Shown here: positions 1-5,593 of the stretch, piece after piece | Layout: each line of letters starts with the position of its first letter | Numbering within the stretch: position 1 is the stretch's first letter | IMG/VR virus record: IMGVR_UViG_3300029911_000001 | Location: 62,001-126,000 of that record | DNA length: 64,000 nt | Strand: one strand, 5' to 3' | Origin: a virus | Notes under the pieces: model-generated | Databases searched by the model: none | What the model was told of the DNA's origin: nothing | Seen by the model: the letters and a program-made list of their open reading frames with translations, nothing else | Program-made: the position numbers and the translations under genes

Positions 1-251
1 ACGATTGCAACTTCTTGTCCGTTCAACGTGGACTCGGTGATGACTTGATGCTTCGGCACTTCCTTCGCCTTCTCGAACTCCTCGTCGGTTACCTTGCACA
101 CAACCTTGGCGAAGGACGTTTGCAGCCACTTGACCATATCCGGGTCGGTGGGGAAGTTCAGGTAGAGCGACAGAGGCCCGTGTGCTGCGGCCACGATGGC
201 GTTACCTACCGGGATGGAGCCCTTCACCAAAACGTACATCTTCAATTTCAT
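1..251 (-). CDS. Peptidyl-tRNA hydrolase 2 (Pth2)-like protein, partial
   Basis: The reading frame starts at ATG 251 and runs off the left edge of the window, giving 83 residues with no stop. The N-terminus (MKLKMYVLVKGSIPVGNAIV, then AAAHGPLSLYL) has the Pth2 layout: a beta strand, a loop, and an alanine-rich helix with the conserved histidine. Pth2 enzymes cleave the ester bond of peptidyl-tRNAs released from stalled ribosomes, in the cytoplasm. It lies directly downstream of two tRNA-type genes on the same strand. A second Pth2-like gene lies at 7661-8014. The family call rests on pattern recognition; the C-terminal catalytic part is outside the window. Confidence 0.6.
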   Translation of the reverse strand, partial: MKLKMYVLVKGSIPVGNAIVAAAHGPLSLYLNFPTDPDMVKWLQTSFAKVVCKVTDEEFEKAKEVPKHQVITESTLNGQEVAI

Positions 252-340
252 GCTGGCCTCGTGTATGAGTCCGATAGGGCTCATTGGACTCATATATGAA
301 GCACTAAAGCCGTTAGTGCTCCATATATGGGACTTTATCT

Positions 341-413
341 TGGTGGGCACTTCGGGAGTTGAACCCGAATCACCGTTTCCCTTGGCAGGGTGCCACGGTG
401 AACCAATGTGCCC
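341..413 (-). tRNA. tRNA-like gene, possibly tRNA-Gly(GCC), degenerate core
   Basis: The minus strand has an acceptor stem (GGGCAC paired with GTGCCC), a perfect T stem with a TTCAACT loop, discriminator A and an encoded CCA. The middle is abnormal. The best anticodon loop, CTGCCAA, would read GCC (Gly) but has only two good stem pairs. An alternative long hairpin (TCACCG with CGGTGA) competes with the D and anticodon arms. It could be a decayed tRNA-Gly or a tRNA-like RNA with another job. The encoded CCA, shared with the neighbouring tRNAs, argues that it is not chance. Confidence 0.45.
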
Positions 414-419
414 GAATCT

Positions 420-506
420 TGGTTGGGGAGGCAGGATTCGAACCTGCAATGAGCTTACGCTCGGGGGCTTCAAAGGCCCTTGACCTACCATTGGTACGAC
501 TCCCCA
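420..506 (-). tRNA. tRNA-Gln(UUG) with long variable arm
   Basis: Seven-pair acceptor stem TGGGGAG/CTCCCCA, T arm GCAGG-TTCGAAT-CCTGC, discriminator A and encoded CCA. The anticodon loop CTTTGAA reads UUG (Gln). The U1-A72 end pair is typical of bacterial tRNA-Gln. The variable region is unusually long and forms its own hairpin (GAGC-GTAA-GCTC), as in class II tRNAs (Leu, Ser, Tyr). A Ser(UGA) reading would need a one-base shift of the loop and breaks the stem, so Gln is preferred. Confidence 0.75.
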
Positions 507-511
507 ATAAC

Positions 512-745
512 TTATGCTGTGACCAAATCCTTCGGAGGCCACTCAAACTTCCAGTTGCTCCGCTCACGAATCTTGTTATCGCGAATGTTGTAGAACCCGG
601 CGTACGCTGCACACGTGATAGAGCAGAACACAGGATGACTCAGGTCGTCCGGCATCTCAACCATCTGAGGCCCACGTGGGGTGTCAGGGTCTTCGTGATG
701 ACGCCGATAATCTGCACAACCGGGTGCTGGACACGCAATCAACAT
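512..745 (-). CDS. Small zinc-finger-like protein, unknown function
   Basis: This gene encodes 77 residues. It contains CPAPGC near the N-terminus and FCSITC about 35 residues later, a four-cysteine arrangement likely to bind zinc. It starts 3 bases after the stop of the RNA ligase gene, with a GGGAG ribosome-binding site inside the end of that gene, so the two are probably translated together. It ends with TAA just before the tRNA-Gln gene. I do not recognise a specific family; such short zinc proteins are common among phage accessory genes. Confidence 0.65.
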   Translation of the reverse strand: MLIACPAPGCADYRRHHEDPDTPRGPQMVEMPDDLSHPVFCSITCAAYAGFYNIRDNKIRERSNWKFEWPPKDLVTA

Positions 746-748
746 AGC

Positions 749-1348
749 TCACTCCCAGTACAGCCTATAGTTCGTTCCGTATACTTCGTTCAACTTCTTG
801 AAGAAGGCATCGGTCTTTATCTTGACCATGAAATCGTCACCCTTGGCGACGACGCCTTCCCACACTGGATACTTTCCGCTGCGGACATCATCAACGAACT
901 GCTTGTTGAGGTTGCCCTCGTAAACCACTTCAGCCGCGTATGGCAGGTCTCCGTACTGCTTGAGAAACTGCCGGGGCGACATCATCCCCTTCTTGAACAG
1001 GTACACATCGAACAAGCGAAGCTGCTTAGGCTCCCCCGGCGTATGCACACCCGCGAAACTTGAGTCCCCGAAGAACTCTGTGAAGACCGTGGTCCTCTGG
1101 CAGTTCCGGTCGTAGTCCTTCACCCGGCGAGTCAACTCATCTGCCATGGTATCCATGAAGACCGGAATCGCTTCACCGAAGACCGGGTTGCTCTTGTCGA
1201 ACAACTCATGTCGGGTACCAAACTTGAACCAACCCTTCTTGGGGTTCCACTCCCAACGAAGGTTCGAGCCATCGTACTTGTAGAAAGCGATGCACTGCTT
1301 ACCTAGAGGGGCTTTGGAACTTCCTTCGATACTTGGGTACTGCTCCAT
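749..1348 (-). CDS. RNA ligase (T4 Rnl2-like nucleotidyltransferase)
   Basis: This gene encodes 199 residues with the ordered motifs of ATP-dependent nucleotidyltransferase ligases. Motif I is KYDGSN with the adenylated lysine at K24. A motif III-like FTEFFG lies near residue 90. Motif IV is WEGVVAKG near residue 165, and motif V is MVKIKT just after. These enzymes seal 5'-phosphate and 3'-OH RNA ends. In phages they repair tRNAs cut by host anticodon nucleases, which fits its place among the tRNA genes. A strong ribosome-binding site (AAGGGATGT) precedes ATG 1348. It is short and lacks a recognisable extra C-terminal domain. Confidence 0.85.
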   Translation of the reverse strand: MEQYPSIEGSSKAPLGKQCIAFYKYDGSNLRWEWNPKKGWFKFGTRHELFDKSNPVFGEAIPVFMDTMADELTRRVKDYDRNCQRTTVFTEFFGDSSFAGVHTPGEPKQLRLFDVYLFKKGMMSPRQFLKQYGDLPYAAEVVYEGNLNKQFVDDVRSGKYPVWEGVVAKGDDFMVKIKTDAFFKKLNEVYGTNYRLYWE

Positions 1349-1398
1349 ACATCCCTTTCAATTTCTCCAATACCACTTCCATAATCAGGGAGTGGTTT

Positions 1399-1613
1399 AT
1401 GAAATGCCTTCAATGTGATACCGACACGAGTAATCCAAAGTTCTGCTCCAACAAGTGACCATATTGATGGAAATTACATGAACAACCATCGTAATAACTT
1501 GCGGTGCAACTGCCCAAACTGCGATATACAACTACCTACGTCAAAAGGGGAAGAACCGAGGCAACGGTAGGCATTGGCGTCGAGTTCGTTATGCGGAGGG
1601 TAAGTCCCGCTAA
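1399..1613 (+). pseudogene. Remnant of an HNH homing endonuclease
   Basis: This lies on the strand opposite its neighbours. ATG 1399 opens a 19-residue frame (MKCLQCDTDTSNPKFCSNK) that stops at TGA. It looks like the zinc knuckle that begins many phage HNH endonucleases. Immediately after, another frame reads HIDGNYMNNHRNNLRCNCPN, the typical HNH core with the DNA-cutting histidine and asparagines. After a further frame change, KGKNRGNGRHWRRVRYAEGK is a common C-terminal tail of the family. The middle of the gene (roughly 80 residues) is missing. The order of these three pieces supports a decayed gene rather than chance. Confidence 0.6.
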
Positions 1614-1616
1614 AAA

Positions 1617-1692
1617 TGGAGCCGGTTGAGGGACTCGAACCCTCTGCCTTTTGCTTACCAAGCAAATACACATCCATATATGCTTAACCGGC
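1617..1692 (-). tRNA. tRNA-Thr(GGU)
   Basis: Acceptor stem GCCGGTT/AACCGGC, anticodon arm TTTGC-TTGGTAA-GCAAA with anticodon GGU, T arm GAGGG-TTCGAGT-CCCTC, discriminator U and encoded CCA. The D stem uses G-U pairs but has normal loop length. All arms fold as a standard class I tRNA. Confidence 0.85.
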
Positions 1693-1698
1693 CTTTCT

Positions 1699-1896
1699 TT
1701 ACTTACAACAGCGACTAATCTGCTTATCAAGTTCCTGTGCAGTCTCGTGCGCTTTTTCAAAAAACTCATCAACATCTTCGGAGTAGGTGACTCCGTGAAG
1801 CAGAGCACGTCGCCGCTTGTCCTCTGCTACGTTGTGGCGAAGGTTCTCCAGCATCTGCTGAGCGATTGCTGCTGCGGCCTCATCCAAGTTTTCCAT
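1699..1896 (-). CDS. Small alpha-helical protein, unknown function
   Basis: This gene encodes 65 residues starting at ATG 1896, chosen because AGGTG lies at the right distance upstream; a GTG two codons earlier is the alternative. The sequence is charged and predicted mostly helical, beginning MENLDEAAAAIAQQMLENLR. It sits between two tRNA-Thr genes on the same strand, so it is probably co-transcribed with them. I do not recognise a family. Confidence 0.6.
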   Translation of the reverse strand: MENLDEAAAAIAQQMLENLRHNVAEDKRRRALLHGVTYSEDVDEFFEKAHETAQELDKQISRCCK

Positions 1897-1917
1897 ACTC
1901 ACCTAATACTGCGAAAC

Positions 1918-2000
1918 TGGAGCTAGGTGAGGGACTCGAACCCTCGGTGTTTGTATACCGCTTTACGAAAGCGGTGCCGTCGCCACTGAGCCAACCTAGC
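1918..2000 (-). tRNA. tRNA-Thr(CGU) with extended variable loop
   Basis: Acceptor stem GCTAGGT/ACCTAGC, anticodon arm CCGCT-TTCGTAA-AGCGG with anticodon CGU (Thr), T arm GAGGG-TTCGAGT-CCCTC, discriminator U and encoded CCA. The variable region is 12 bases, longer than the usual 4-5. The 5' end overlaps the last codons and TAG stop of the HNH gene at 1996-2517. Confidence 0.8.
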
Positions 2001-2517
2001 CTAATGTAAATTCTTCGTCATGGGTTTCAAGATGGCAGTTGGCACAGAGGAGGTCGCACTTATCCAACTCCTTCATCAACCGAGCCCAAGCCCACGTCAT
2101 CTTCCCTGCGATGCTAAACTCCTTTTGTTCTGGGTCTCTATGGTGGAAACTTAGAACCCGCATTGACTTACAATATCCGCACGATTGGCACTTACCCCCT
2201 TTGTATTCAACACAACGTCTCTTTACCCGAGTCCGTTGCCTATTAGCAACACAAGAGTTGCATAAAGTCAGGGTGTGACCCTGCTTCTTGGCGAACACAT
2301 ACACCCTAAAACAACGGGTACAGATTAGTGAAGCACCTTCACGCTTTACACTTACAACGACAAGACTTCCATCGTCATCCCGGCGTAAAGACCGAGTGTT
2401 GTGTGCCCCGAACGGGGAGCAGACTAAGCAATACTTTCGACGTTGGAGGTTCCGTTCAACCCCGTCGATAACCACCGTGAGTGGTATGTCTGAGCTACAA
2501 AGTGTACAAGTTCTCAT
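1996..2517 (-). CDS. HNH homing endonuclease with zinc fingers
   Basis: This gene encodes 173 residues. CxxC pairs occur near residues 4-7, 30-33, 66-69 and 86-89, followed by CQSCGYC near 111. The C-terminal HNH core reads LSFHHRDPEQKEF, then CDLLCANCHLETH, with the paired histidines and terminal metal-binding cysteines. Such free-standing genes cut DNA lacking them and spread by repair. Its TAG stop lies inside the acceptor stem of tRNA-Thr(CGU), so its insertion point was next to or within the tRNA cluster. An HNH remnant lies 400 bases away on the other strand. Confidence 0.8.
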   Translation of the reverse strand: MRTCTLCSSDIPLTVVIDGVERNLQRRKYCLVCSPFGAHNTRSLRRDDDGSLVVVSVKREGASLICTRCFRVYVFAKKQGHTLTLCNSCVANRQRTRVKRRCVEYKGGKCQSCGYCKSMRVLSFHHRDPEQKEFSIAGKMTWAWARLMKELDKCDLLCANCHLETHDEEFTLG

Positions 2518-2573
2518 GTATCAGAACTCTATAGCTCAATTTTTATACTTACTTTTACTCTAACCCACTAAGC

Positions 2574-2648
2574 TGGTTGGCGAGGGGAATTTTGAAATCC
2601 CAACCTCATTCTTATCAGGAATGCGCTCTTCCTTTGAGCTACTCGCCA
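2574..2648 (-). tRNA. tRNA-Ile(GAU)
   Basis: Acceptor TGGCGAG/CTCGCCA, D arm GCTC...GAGC, anticodon arm CATTC-CTGATAA-GAATG with anticodon GAU, discriminator A and encoded CCA. The T stem (GGGAT/TTCCC) has one mismatch next to the loop. Confidence 0.85.
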
Positions 2649-2650
2649 TT

Positions 2651-2727
2651 TGGTGTACCCGGAGGGACTCGAACCCCCGTAATGCTCAGTAATCGGCTGA
2701 GTGCCATAGCCACTAGGCGACGGGTAC
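2651..2727 (-). tRNA. tRNA, anticodon by position GAU, with C33
   Basis: Acceptor GTACCCG/CGGGTAC, D arm GCC...GGC, T arm GGGGG-TTCGAGT-CCCTC, discriminator A and encoded CCA are all clear. The anticodon stem CTCAG/CTGAG is perfect and encloses CCGATTA. By position the anticodon is GAU (Ile), but position 33 is C instead of the nearly universal U and position 37 is U. The identity is therefore uncertain. It lies 2 bases from another tRNA-Ile(GAU). Confidence 0.7.
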
Positions 2728-2732
2728 AAACT

Positions 2733-2999
2733 TTACATCTTCTCTAACAAACTCTTTGCTGCTGCATCGTACTGCCATGGGTCCCAGTACCCGTTGAACC
2801 CGGCCCCGACCAACATTCCGAGGCTGTCAACTTTCTGCTCTTTCCAATCTCTGTCCTTCGGGACGAAGCCACAATCCTTGAGGATGTGAATCGCCGCCGT
2901 CGTGCGACCGAGAGGCCCGAACTTCTGCCCCGCTTCCTCTACCCCTCGCCAGTGGTGCCTAGCGAACCGGTGGAGCGCCGAACTTCTTGAACAGGTCAT
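2733..2999 (-). CDS. Small phage protein, probably the C-terminal part of a frameshifted gene
   Basis: This frame encodes 88 residues. The segment from LHRFARHHWRGVEEA onward (about residue 9) resembles small phage proteins with an H-R-x-x-R-H-H-x-x-G-V-E core and a later HI-x-x-DCG-x-VP. The first eight residues overlap another frame (2959-3078) whose sequence looks like the natural N-terminus of the same protein. Removing one C from the CC near 2972 would fuse the two into about 125 residues. Whether it is expressed from its own ATG is unclear. TAA stop at 2733. Confidence 0.5.
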   Translation of the reverse strand: MTCSRSSALHRFARHHWRGVEEAGQKFGPLGRTTAAIHILKDCGFVPKDRDWKEQKVDSLGMLVGAGFNGYWDPWQYDAAAKSLLEKM

Positions 3000-3078
3000 C
3001 CATCCACCCGTTCACTGCCTCGCATCTGTTGCCCAAGAGGCGGTCACAATCCCTGCAATGCTCTTCCCATGCTGCCAT
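2959..3078 (-). CDS. 39-residue cysteine-rich protein or N-terminal half of a split gene
   Basis: ATG 3078 lies 2 bases after the stop of the preceding gene and the frame ends at TAG 2959. The product begins MAAWEEHCRDCDRLLGNRC and continues with a VNGWMDDLFKKFG helix. The C-x-x-C and later Cys suggest zinc binding. It overlaps the 2733-2999 frame by 41 bases. The pair looks like one ancestral gene broken by a one-base insertion, although a coupled pair of small genes cannot be excluded. Confidence 0.5.
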   Translation of the reverse strand: MAAWEEHCRDCDRLLGNRCEAVNGWMDDLFKKFGAPPVR

Positions 3079-3080
3079 GC

Positions 3081-3311
3081 TTATCTCCCGTAACGAGCTT
3101 GTATCCCATCTATTACTCTGAGACAGCGGACTCTACGGCGGAGCCAGTTGCGTGCTGCGAATTTCTTTCCAGTGTTCTTGGGCAGGTTCAAGAGAAGAGA
3201 ATACTCGGAGGGGTCATAGCGGTGATAGCTGACACCGTACCCTCTCCCGCGAAACTCTAAAATTGCCCGGTTGCACCGTTCTGCTAACGTCATCTTTGCT
3301 GTGACTTTCAT
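3081..3311 (-). CDS. Small basic protein, unknown function
   Basis: This gene encodes 76 residues starting at ATG 3311, beginning MKVTAKMTLAERCNRAILEF. GGAGAGGG lies just upstream. An upstream in-frame extension is rejected because it would run through the terminator hairpin at 3332-3349. The protein is rich in Arg and Lys (about one in five residues) and has no cysteine pair. It may bind nucleic acid, but no family is recognised. It is the first gene of a short operon leading to the tRNA cluster. Confidence 0.6.
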   Translation of the reverse strand: MKVTAKMTLAERCNRAILEFRGRGYGVSYHRYDPSEYSLLLNLPKNTGKKFAARNWLRRRVRCLRVIDGIQARYGR

Positions 3312-3319
3312 ACCCTCTC

Positions 3320-3349
3320 CAAAACACCAAAGCCGCCCTGTTGGGCGGC
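3320..3349 (-). terminator. Rho-independent terminator-like hairpin
   Basis: GCCGCCC-AACA-GGGCGGC on the minus strand, seven G+C-rich pairs, followed by TTTGGTGTTTT. It lies between the 28-residue ORF and the 3081-3311 gene. Confidence 0.6.
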
Positions 3350-3377
3350 TCGTATACATCGAAGAATTTTTGACTGG

Positions 3378-3464
3378 TTAGTCTTCAATCCCTCCGCACA
3401 CGAAGCCGCAGACGCTGGTTTGCGTTGTGGTAGTTGTAATTCGTGTTTGAGCGGAAAGACGCAT
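3378..3464 (-). CDS. Possible 28-residue peptide
   Basis: ATG 3464 to TAA 3378 encodes MRLSAQTRITTTTTQTSVCG followed by FVCGGIED. It lies between a highly structured leader region and a terminator hairpin, which is where a short transcript would carry a small peptide. The ribosome-binding site is weak. The repeated threonines and the CGFVCGG motif are distinctive, but I know of no family. Confidence 0.35.
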   Translation of the reverse strand: MRLSAQTRITTTTTQTSVCGFVCGGIED

Positions 3465-3473
3465 TTTCAGAAT

Positions 3474-3640
3474 CCGGTATTCCTATGGTATTTTGGTGCC
3501 GGAGGACAGGTTGCCCTATCACTCCGGCTTGGAGCCCTATCCAAGTTTGACCTCAGGTAGGGCATGGCCCGGAAGGTAAATTTTACTTTACCTCCCAGAT
3601 GGTGGCTGAACTAAGGTCTCCCTCAGTCCAACCGTCTACA
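3474..3640 (-). ncRNA. Candidate structured RNA or leader
   Basis: This stretch of about 170 bases has no long frame but many stable hairpins in minus-strand sense. They include ACTGAGG-GAGA-CCTTAGT with a GNRA tetraloop (3610-3627), AGGTAAA paired with TTTACCT (3574-3593), GGGC-CAT-GCCC, and GCCGGAG paired with CTCCGGC (3498-3528). A promoter-like pair lies just upstream and a terminator just downstream. It could be a small phage RNA or a cis-acting leader of the 28-residue ORF. I recognise no known riboswitch. Confidence 0.4.
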
Positions 3641-3643
3641 TAC

Positions 3644-3671
3644 ATAATACACACAAAGTCAGAAAAGTGAA
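3644..3671 (-). promoter_or_regulatory. Promoter-like -35/-10 pair
   Basis: TTCACT and TATTAT separated by 16 bases on the minus strand, upstream of the structured region at 3474-3640. It resembles a sigma70-type promoter but lacks the TTGTYC-N19-TATACT pattern seen elsewhere in the window. Confidence 0.35.
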
Positions 3672-3685
3672 CACTTATTTTTGAA

Positions 3686-3811
3686 TTATTCGGAAATATT
3701 ATTCTGGCAGTGCTCCCGGATGATTTTGATGGCATCTTTCACCCGTTGTTTCTCGGCCTCCGTGGTGCAGGTCGGCAGGACTTGCTGACCGGTCTTACGG
3801 ATACCCGCCAT
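3686..3811 (-). CDS. Small helical protein or displaced C-terminus of the Tat-signal protein gene
   Basis: ATG 3811 to TAA 3686 encodes 41 residues (MAGIRKTGQQVLPTCTTEAE then KQRVKDAIKIIREHCQ...). The composition is much more protein-like than the overlapping end of the 3739-4347 frame, which is Arg/Pro-rich. The same frame is open upstream to a TGA at about 3852 (QHPYAEHHLAVV before the Met). It may be the real C-terminus of the neighbouring gene after a frameshift, or a separate overlapping gene. Confidence 0.5.
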   Translation of the reverse strand: MAGIRKTGQQVLPTCTTEAEKQRVKDAIKIIREHCQNNISE

Positions 3812-4347
3812 GACGACTGCAAGGTGGTGCTCAGCGTAAGGATGCTGTCACGCACCGTGCTCATGACGTGGGTATCGTTGGCCGCATCCGTTGCACGGCT
3901 GGAATCAGGGTAGATGAGTCCGGTACCAGTGCGGTCAGTGCGATGACCGACAAGCTTCACGCGACTCTTGTGGTAGTCGCTGCTAACCCACACAGTACCA
4001 CGTTCCTTCAAACCGGGCAGAGTCCATACATGGGCACCCCACAGGAATCCCAAAAATTCCGAAGATTCCTCGCTGGCAGGAGCATAGTCCCTATAAGTCG
4101 CTGCCATCACGTTATTATATGCCGGGGCATCGTCAGGGTGCAGCCACATGTTGGCGACGAGGAGGTTGTCCTTGTGGATTTCTCCGAAGGCGTTGGCAAG
4201 CATAGCAATAGAGAACACCTTAGGCTCCATAGCATCGAGGGGGAAGACATAGCTGTGGTAGCCCCTATCGGAGGCAAGGAGTTTAGGAGCGACAGCGAGA
4301 GTTACCCCTGCGGCACCGGCTGTGAGAAGGAACTTACGACGGTTCAT
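3739..4347 (-). CDS. Protein with twin-arginine-like signal, unknown function
   Basis: This frame encodes 202 residues starting at ATG 4347, with GAGG at a good distance. The N-terminus MNRRKFLLTAGAAGVTLAVA is a classic Tat-type signal: two arginines, F-L, then a hydrophobic stretch and a likely cleavage after KLLA. The mature part contains ANMWLHPDDAPAYNNVMAAT and WGAHVWTLPGLKERGTVWVS, which I cannot assign. The last 50 residues are Arg/Pro/Ser-rich and probably out of frame (see 3686-3811). It is the end of a minus-strand operon of small genes. Confidence 0.6.
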   Translation of the reverse strand: MNRRKFLLTAGAAGVTLAVAPKLLASDRGYHSYVFPLDAMEPKVFSIAMLANAFGEIHKDNLLVANMWLHPDDAPAYNNVMAATYRDYAPASEESSEFLGFLWGAHVWTLPGLKERGTVWVSSDYHKSRVKLVGHRTDRTGTGLIYPDSSRATDAANDTHVMSTVRDSILTLSTTLQSSWRVSVRPVSKSCRPAPRRPRNNG

Positions 4348-4354
4348 AGATACC

Positions 4355-4732
4355 TCAATCCTTGATGCTGTATTGTACACCAGACCATAGTCCAGTGCTC
4401 ACTTCTTCAAGCTCTACTCCACGTACCCGGAGGAGTTCCACCGCTGCCTGTCTGGCAACACGTTCAAACTCACGGGACGCTTCACCCCGGCTACACACGT
4501 TGCAACTCTCGAAGTGTCCGCACAGGCACCCACCGGCATAGTAGTTGGCGACCTTGAGCACTTCCGCATTAGTCGGCCCGGACTTCGGCTTAGCGATGTG
4601 GACGCGGTAGTAAGCAATCGCATCTGCAACTTCATCGCCGTACTTGTCTTCCATCTCAGCGAACTCGGCGGCTGTTACCGTGTGACCTCGCATGTGCGAC
4701 TGGATGATGTCAAGACATCGCTTATGGTTCAC
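4355..4732 (-). CDS. Small protein with cysteine cluster, unknown function
   Basis: This gene encodes 125 residues from GTG 4732, which overlaps the TGA stop of the upstream gene (GTGA), so translation is coupled. An internal GGCLCGHFESCNVCSRGEAS segment has four cysteines that could bind zinc. The flanking parts are helical and charged. No family recognised. The start is chosen over a longer in-frame version because the longer one would run back into the upstream gene. Confidence 0.6.
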   Translation of the reverse strand: MNHKRCLDIIQSHMRGHTVTAAEFAEMEDKYGDEVADAIAYYRVHIAKPKSGPTNAEVLKVANYYAGGCLCGHFESCNVCSRGEASREFERVARQAAVELLRVRGVELEEVSTGLWSGVQYSIKD

Positions 4733-4989
4733 GCGGTCTCCTGCTCCAACTTCTTTGCGAGGATGTCCATCCACAGCCAATCCATGGTTGACCGCAACTC
4801 AGTATCACCCTCATGGTCAGGGTCGTCGTCCATCATGAACTCATTGTAGACAGGGGCTAGTTCCGCTTGTTCCTCAGGCGTGAACTTGGCGATGACTTCG
4901 CGGGGCATGTCATTGCAGCCATGGTTGCTGTACGTGTCTGCCGCCATGCGAAGCAGCATCGCCGCGAGTTTCTTCTCTGCTGGTTTCAT
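4729..4989 (-). CDS. Small acidic protein, unknown function
   Basis: This gene encodes 86 residues from ATG 4989 with GGAGACTCGC upstream. It starts MKPAEKKLAAMLLRMAADTY and is rich in Asp and Glu, with a DDDPDHEGDTE stretch near residue 55. It overlaps its upstream neighbour (ATGA) and downstream neighbour (GTGA), so it belongs to a coupled operon. No family recognised. Confidence 0.6.
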   Translation of the reverse strand: MKPAEKKLAAMLLRMAADTYSNHGCNDMPREVIAKFTPEEQAELAPVYNEFMMDDDPDHEGDTELRSTMDWLWMDILAKKLEQETA

Positions 4990-5213
4990 GCGAGTCTCCA
5001 ATCTTCTCCACGTAGGTGTAGAAGCCACTGAGCTTCCGACAGTTCAGCTTGAATGAGACGGTGGACTTGGGTGGCAGGGCACGCCTGAGAGTAACCAGAA
5101 CCAAGGCAGTGGCTCCCGCTGAAACGGGCACCCTCTCTACACTCAGGGCACACGGCCTTCGCCGCTTCCTTCAGGATTTCAATCCGGGTCTCGTTCCTCT
5201 TTTTGAATCTCAT
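4986..5213 (-). CDS. Small protein with CPEC motif, unknown function
   Basis: This gene encodes 75 residues from ATG 5213 (MRFKKRNETRIEILKEAAKA then VCPECREG). CPEC plus later cysteines (GSHCLGSG, QACPATQ) suggest a zinc site. A longer version from ATG 5258 is possible; neither start has a strong ribosome-binding site. It ends in an ATGA overlap with the next gene. It follows the amber-suppressor-type tRNA. Confidence 0.55.
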   Translation of the reverse strand: MRFKKRNETRIEILKEAAKAVCPECREGARFSGSHCLGSGYSQACPATQVHRLIQAELSEAQWLLHLRGEDWRLA

Positions 5214-5322
5214 GACCGCCCCAATCTCTGTTGAAACCACTCCATGAAGTTCCGCCATACGATGACCGGAAGCGGGAGTTGGTCTTTCTGCATGTGGTTC
5301 AGTAAGGCGAAGGGCATAATTT

Positions 5323-5396
5323 TGGTGCTCCCGGCAGGGTTCGAACCCGCGTCTCTTAGGTTAGAGCTAAGGGCACAGCCGCTATACCACGGGAGC
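5323..5396 (-). tRNA. Suppressor-type tRNA with anticodon CUA (reads UAG)
   Basis: Acceptor stem GCTCCCG/CGGGAGC, anticodon stem CTTAG/CTAAG enclosing CTCTAAC, T arm GCGGG-TTCGAAC-CCTGC, discriminator A and encoded CCA. By position 34-36 the anticodon is CUA, complementary to the amber stop UAG. The loop matches the CUCUAA- form of known amber suppressor tRNAs. U33 and A37 are normal, unlike the neighbouring odd tRNAs. The D stem relies on G-U pairs. The charging amino acid cannot be told from sequence alone. An in-frame TAG occurs in the Pth2-like gene at 7661-8014. Confidence 0.85.
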
Positions 5397-5413
5397 TATA
5401 CAAACAGTATATC

Positions 5414-5593
5414 TTACACTTCTTTGCGTACGTACTCAACTACACGAAAATCAGCACTCTTTGATACCGAGTTGAGCTTAGCTACTTCTACAGCACGAAG
5501 CCGTGCGTCTTCAGACATGCTCGTGAATGGAAGTAGCCGCTGGGGAACCCAATGCGTCCAGTACGGTTCCTTCTCTTCCATGACCAGAATCAC
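5414..5593 (-). CDS. Small protein, unknown function
   Basis: This gene encodes 59 residues from GTG 5593, which overlaps the TGA of the 20-residue ORF upstream (GTGA). The product begins with a hydrophobic strand then MEEKEPYWTHWVPQRLLPFT and ends in a helical region with EDARLRAVEVAKLNSVSKSA. A longer frame exists upstream, but it would overlap two genes and lacks a good start. TAA stop lies 18 bases before the suppressor tRNA. Confidence 0.55.
   Translation of the reverse strand: MILVMEEKEPYWTHWVPQRLLPFTSMSEDARLRAVEVAKLNSVSKSADFRVVEYVRKEV

Noticed and set aside
359-1063. 234-residue plus-strand frame
   Set aside because: It is the complement of two tRNAs and the RNA ligase gene, with no ribosome-binding site.
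3312-3359. N-terminal extension of the 3081-3311 gene
   Set aside because: The extension would translate a terminator hairpin and lacks a ribosome-binding site; ATG 3311 has one.
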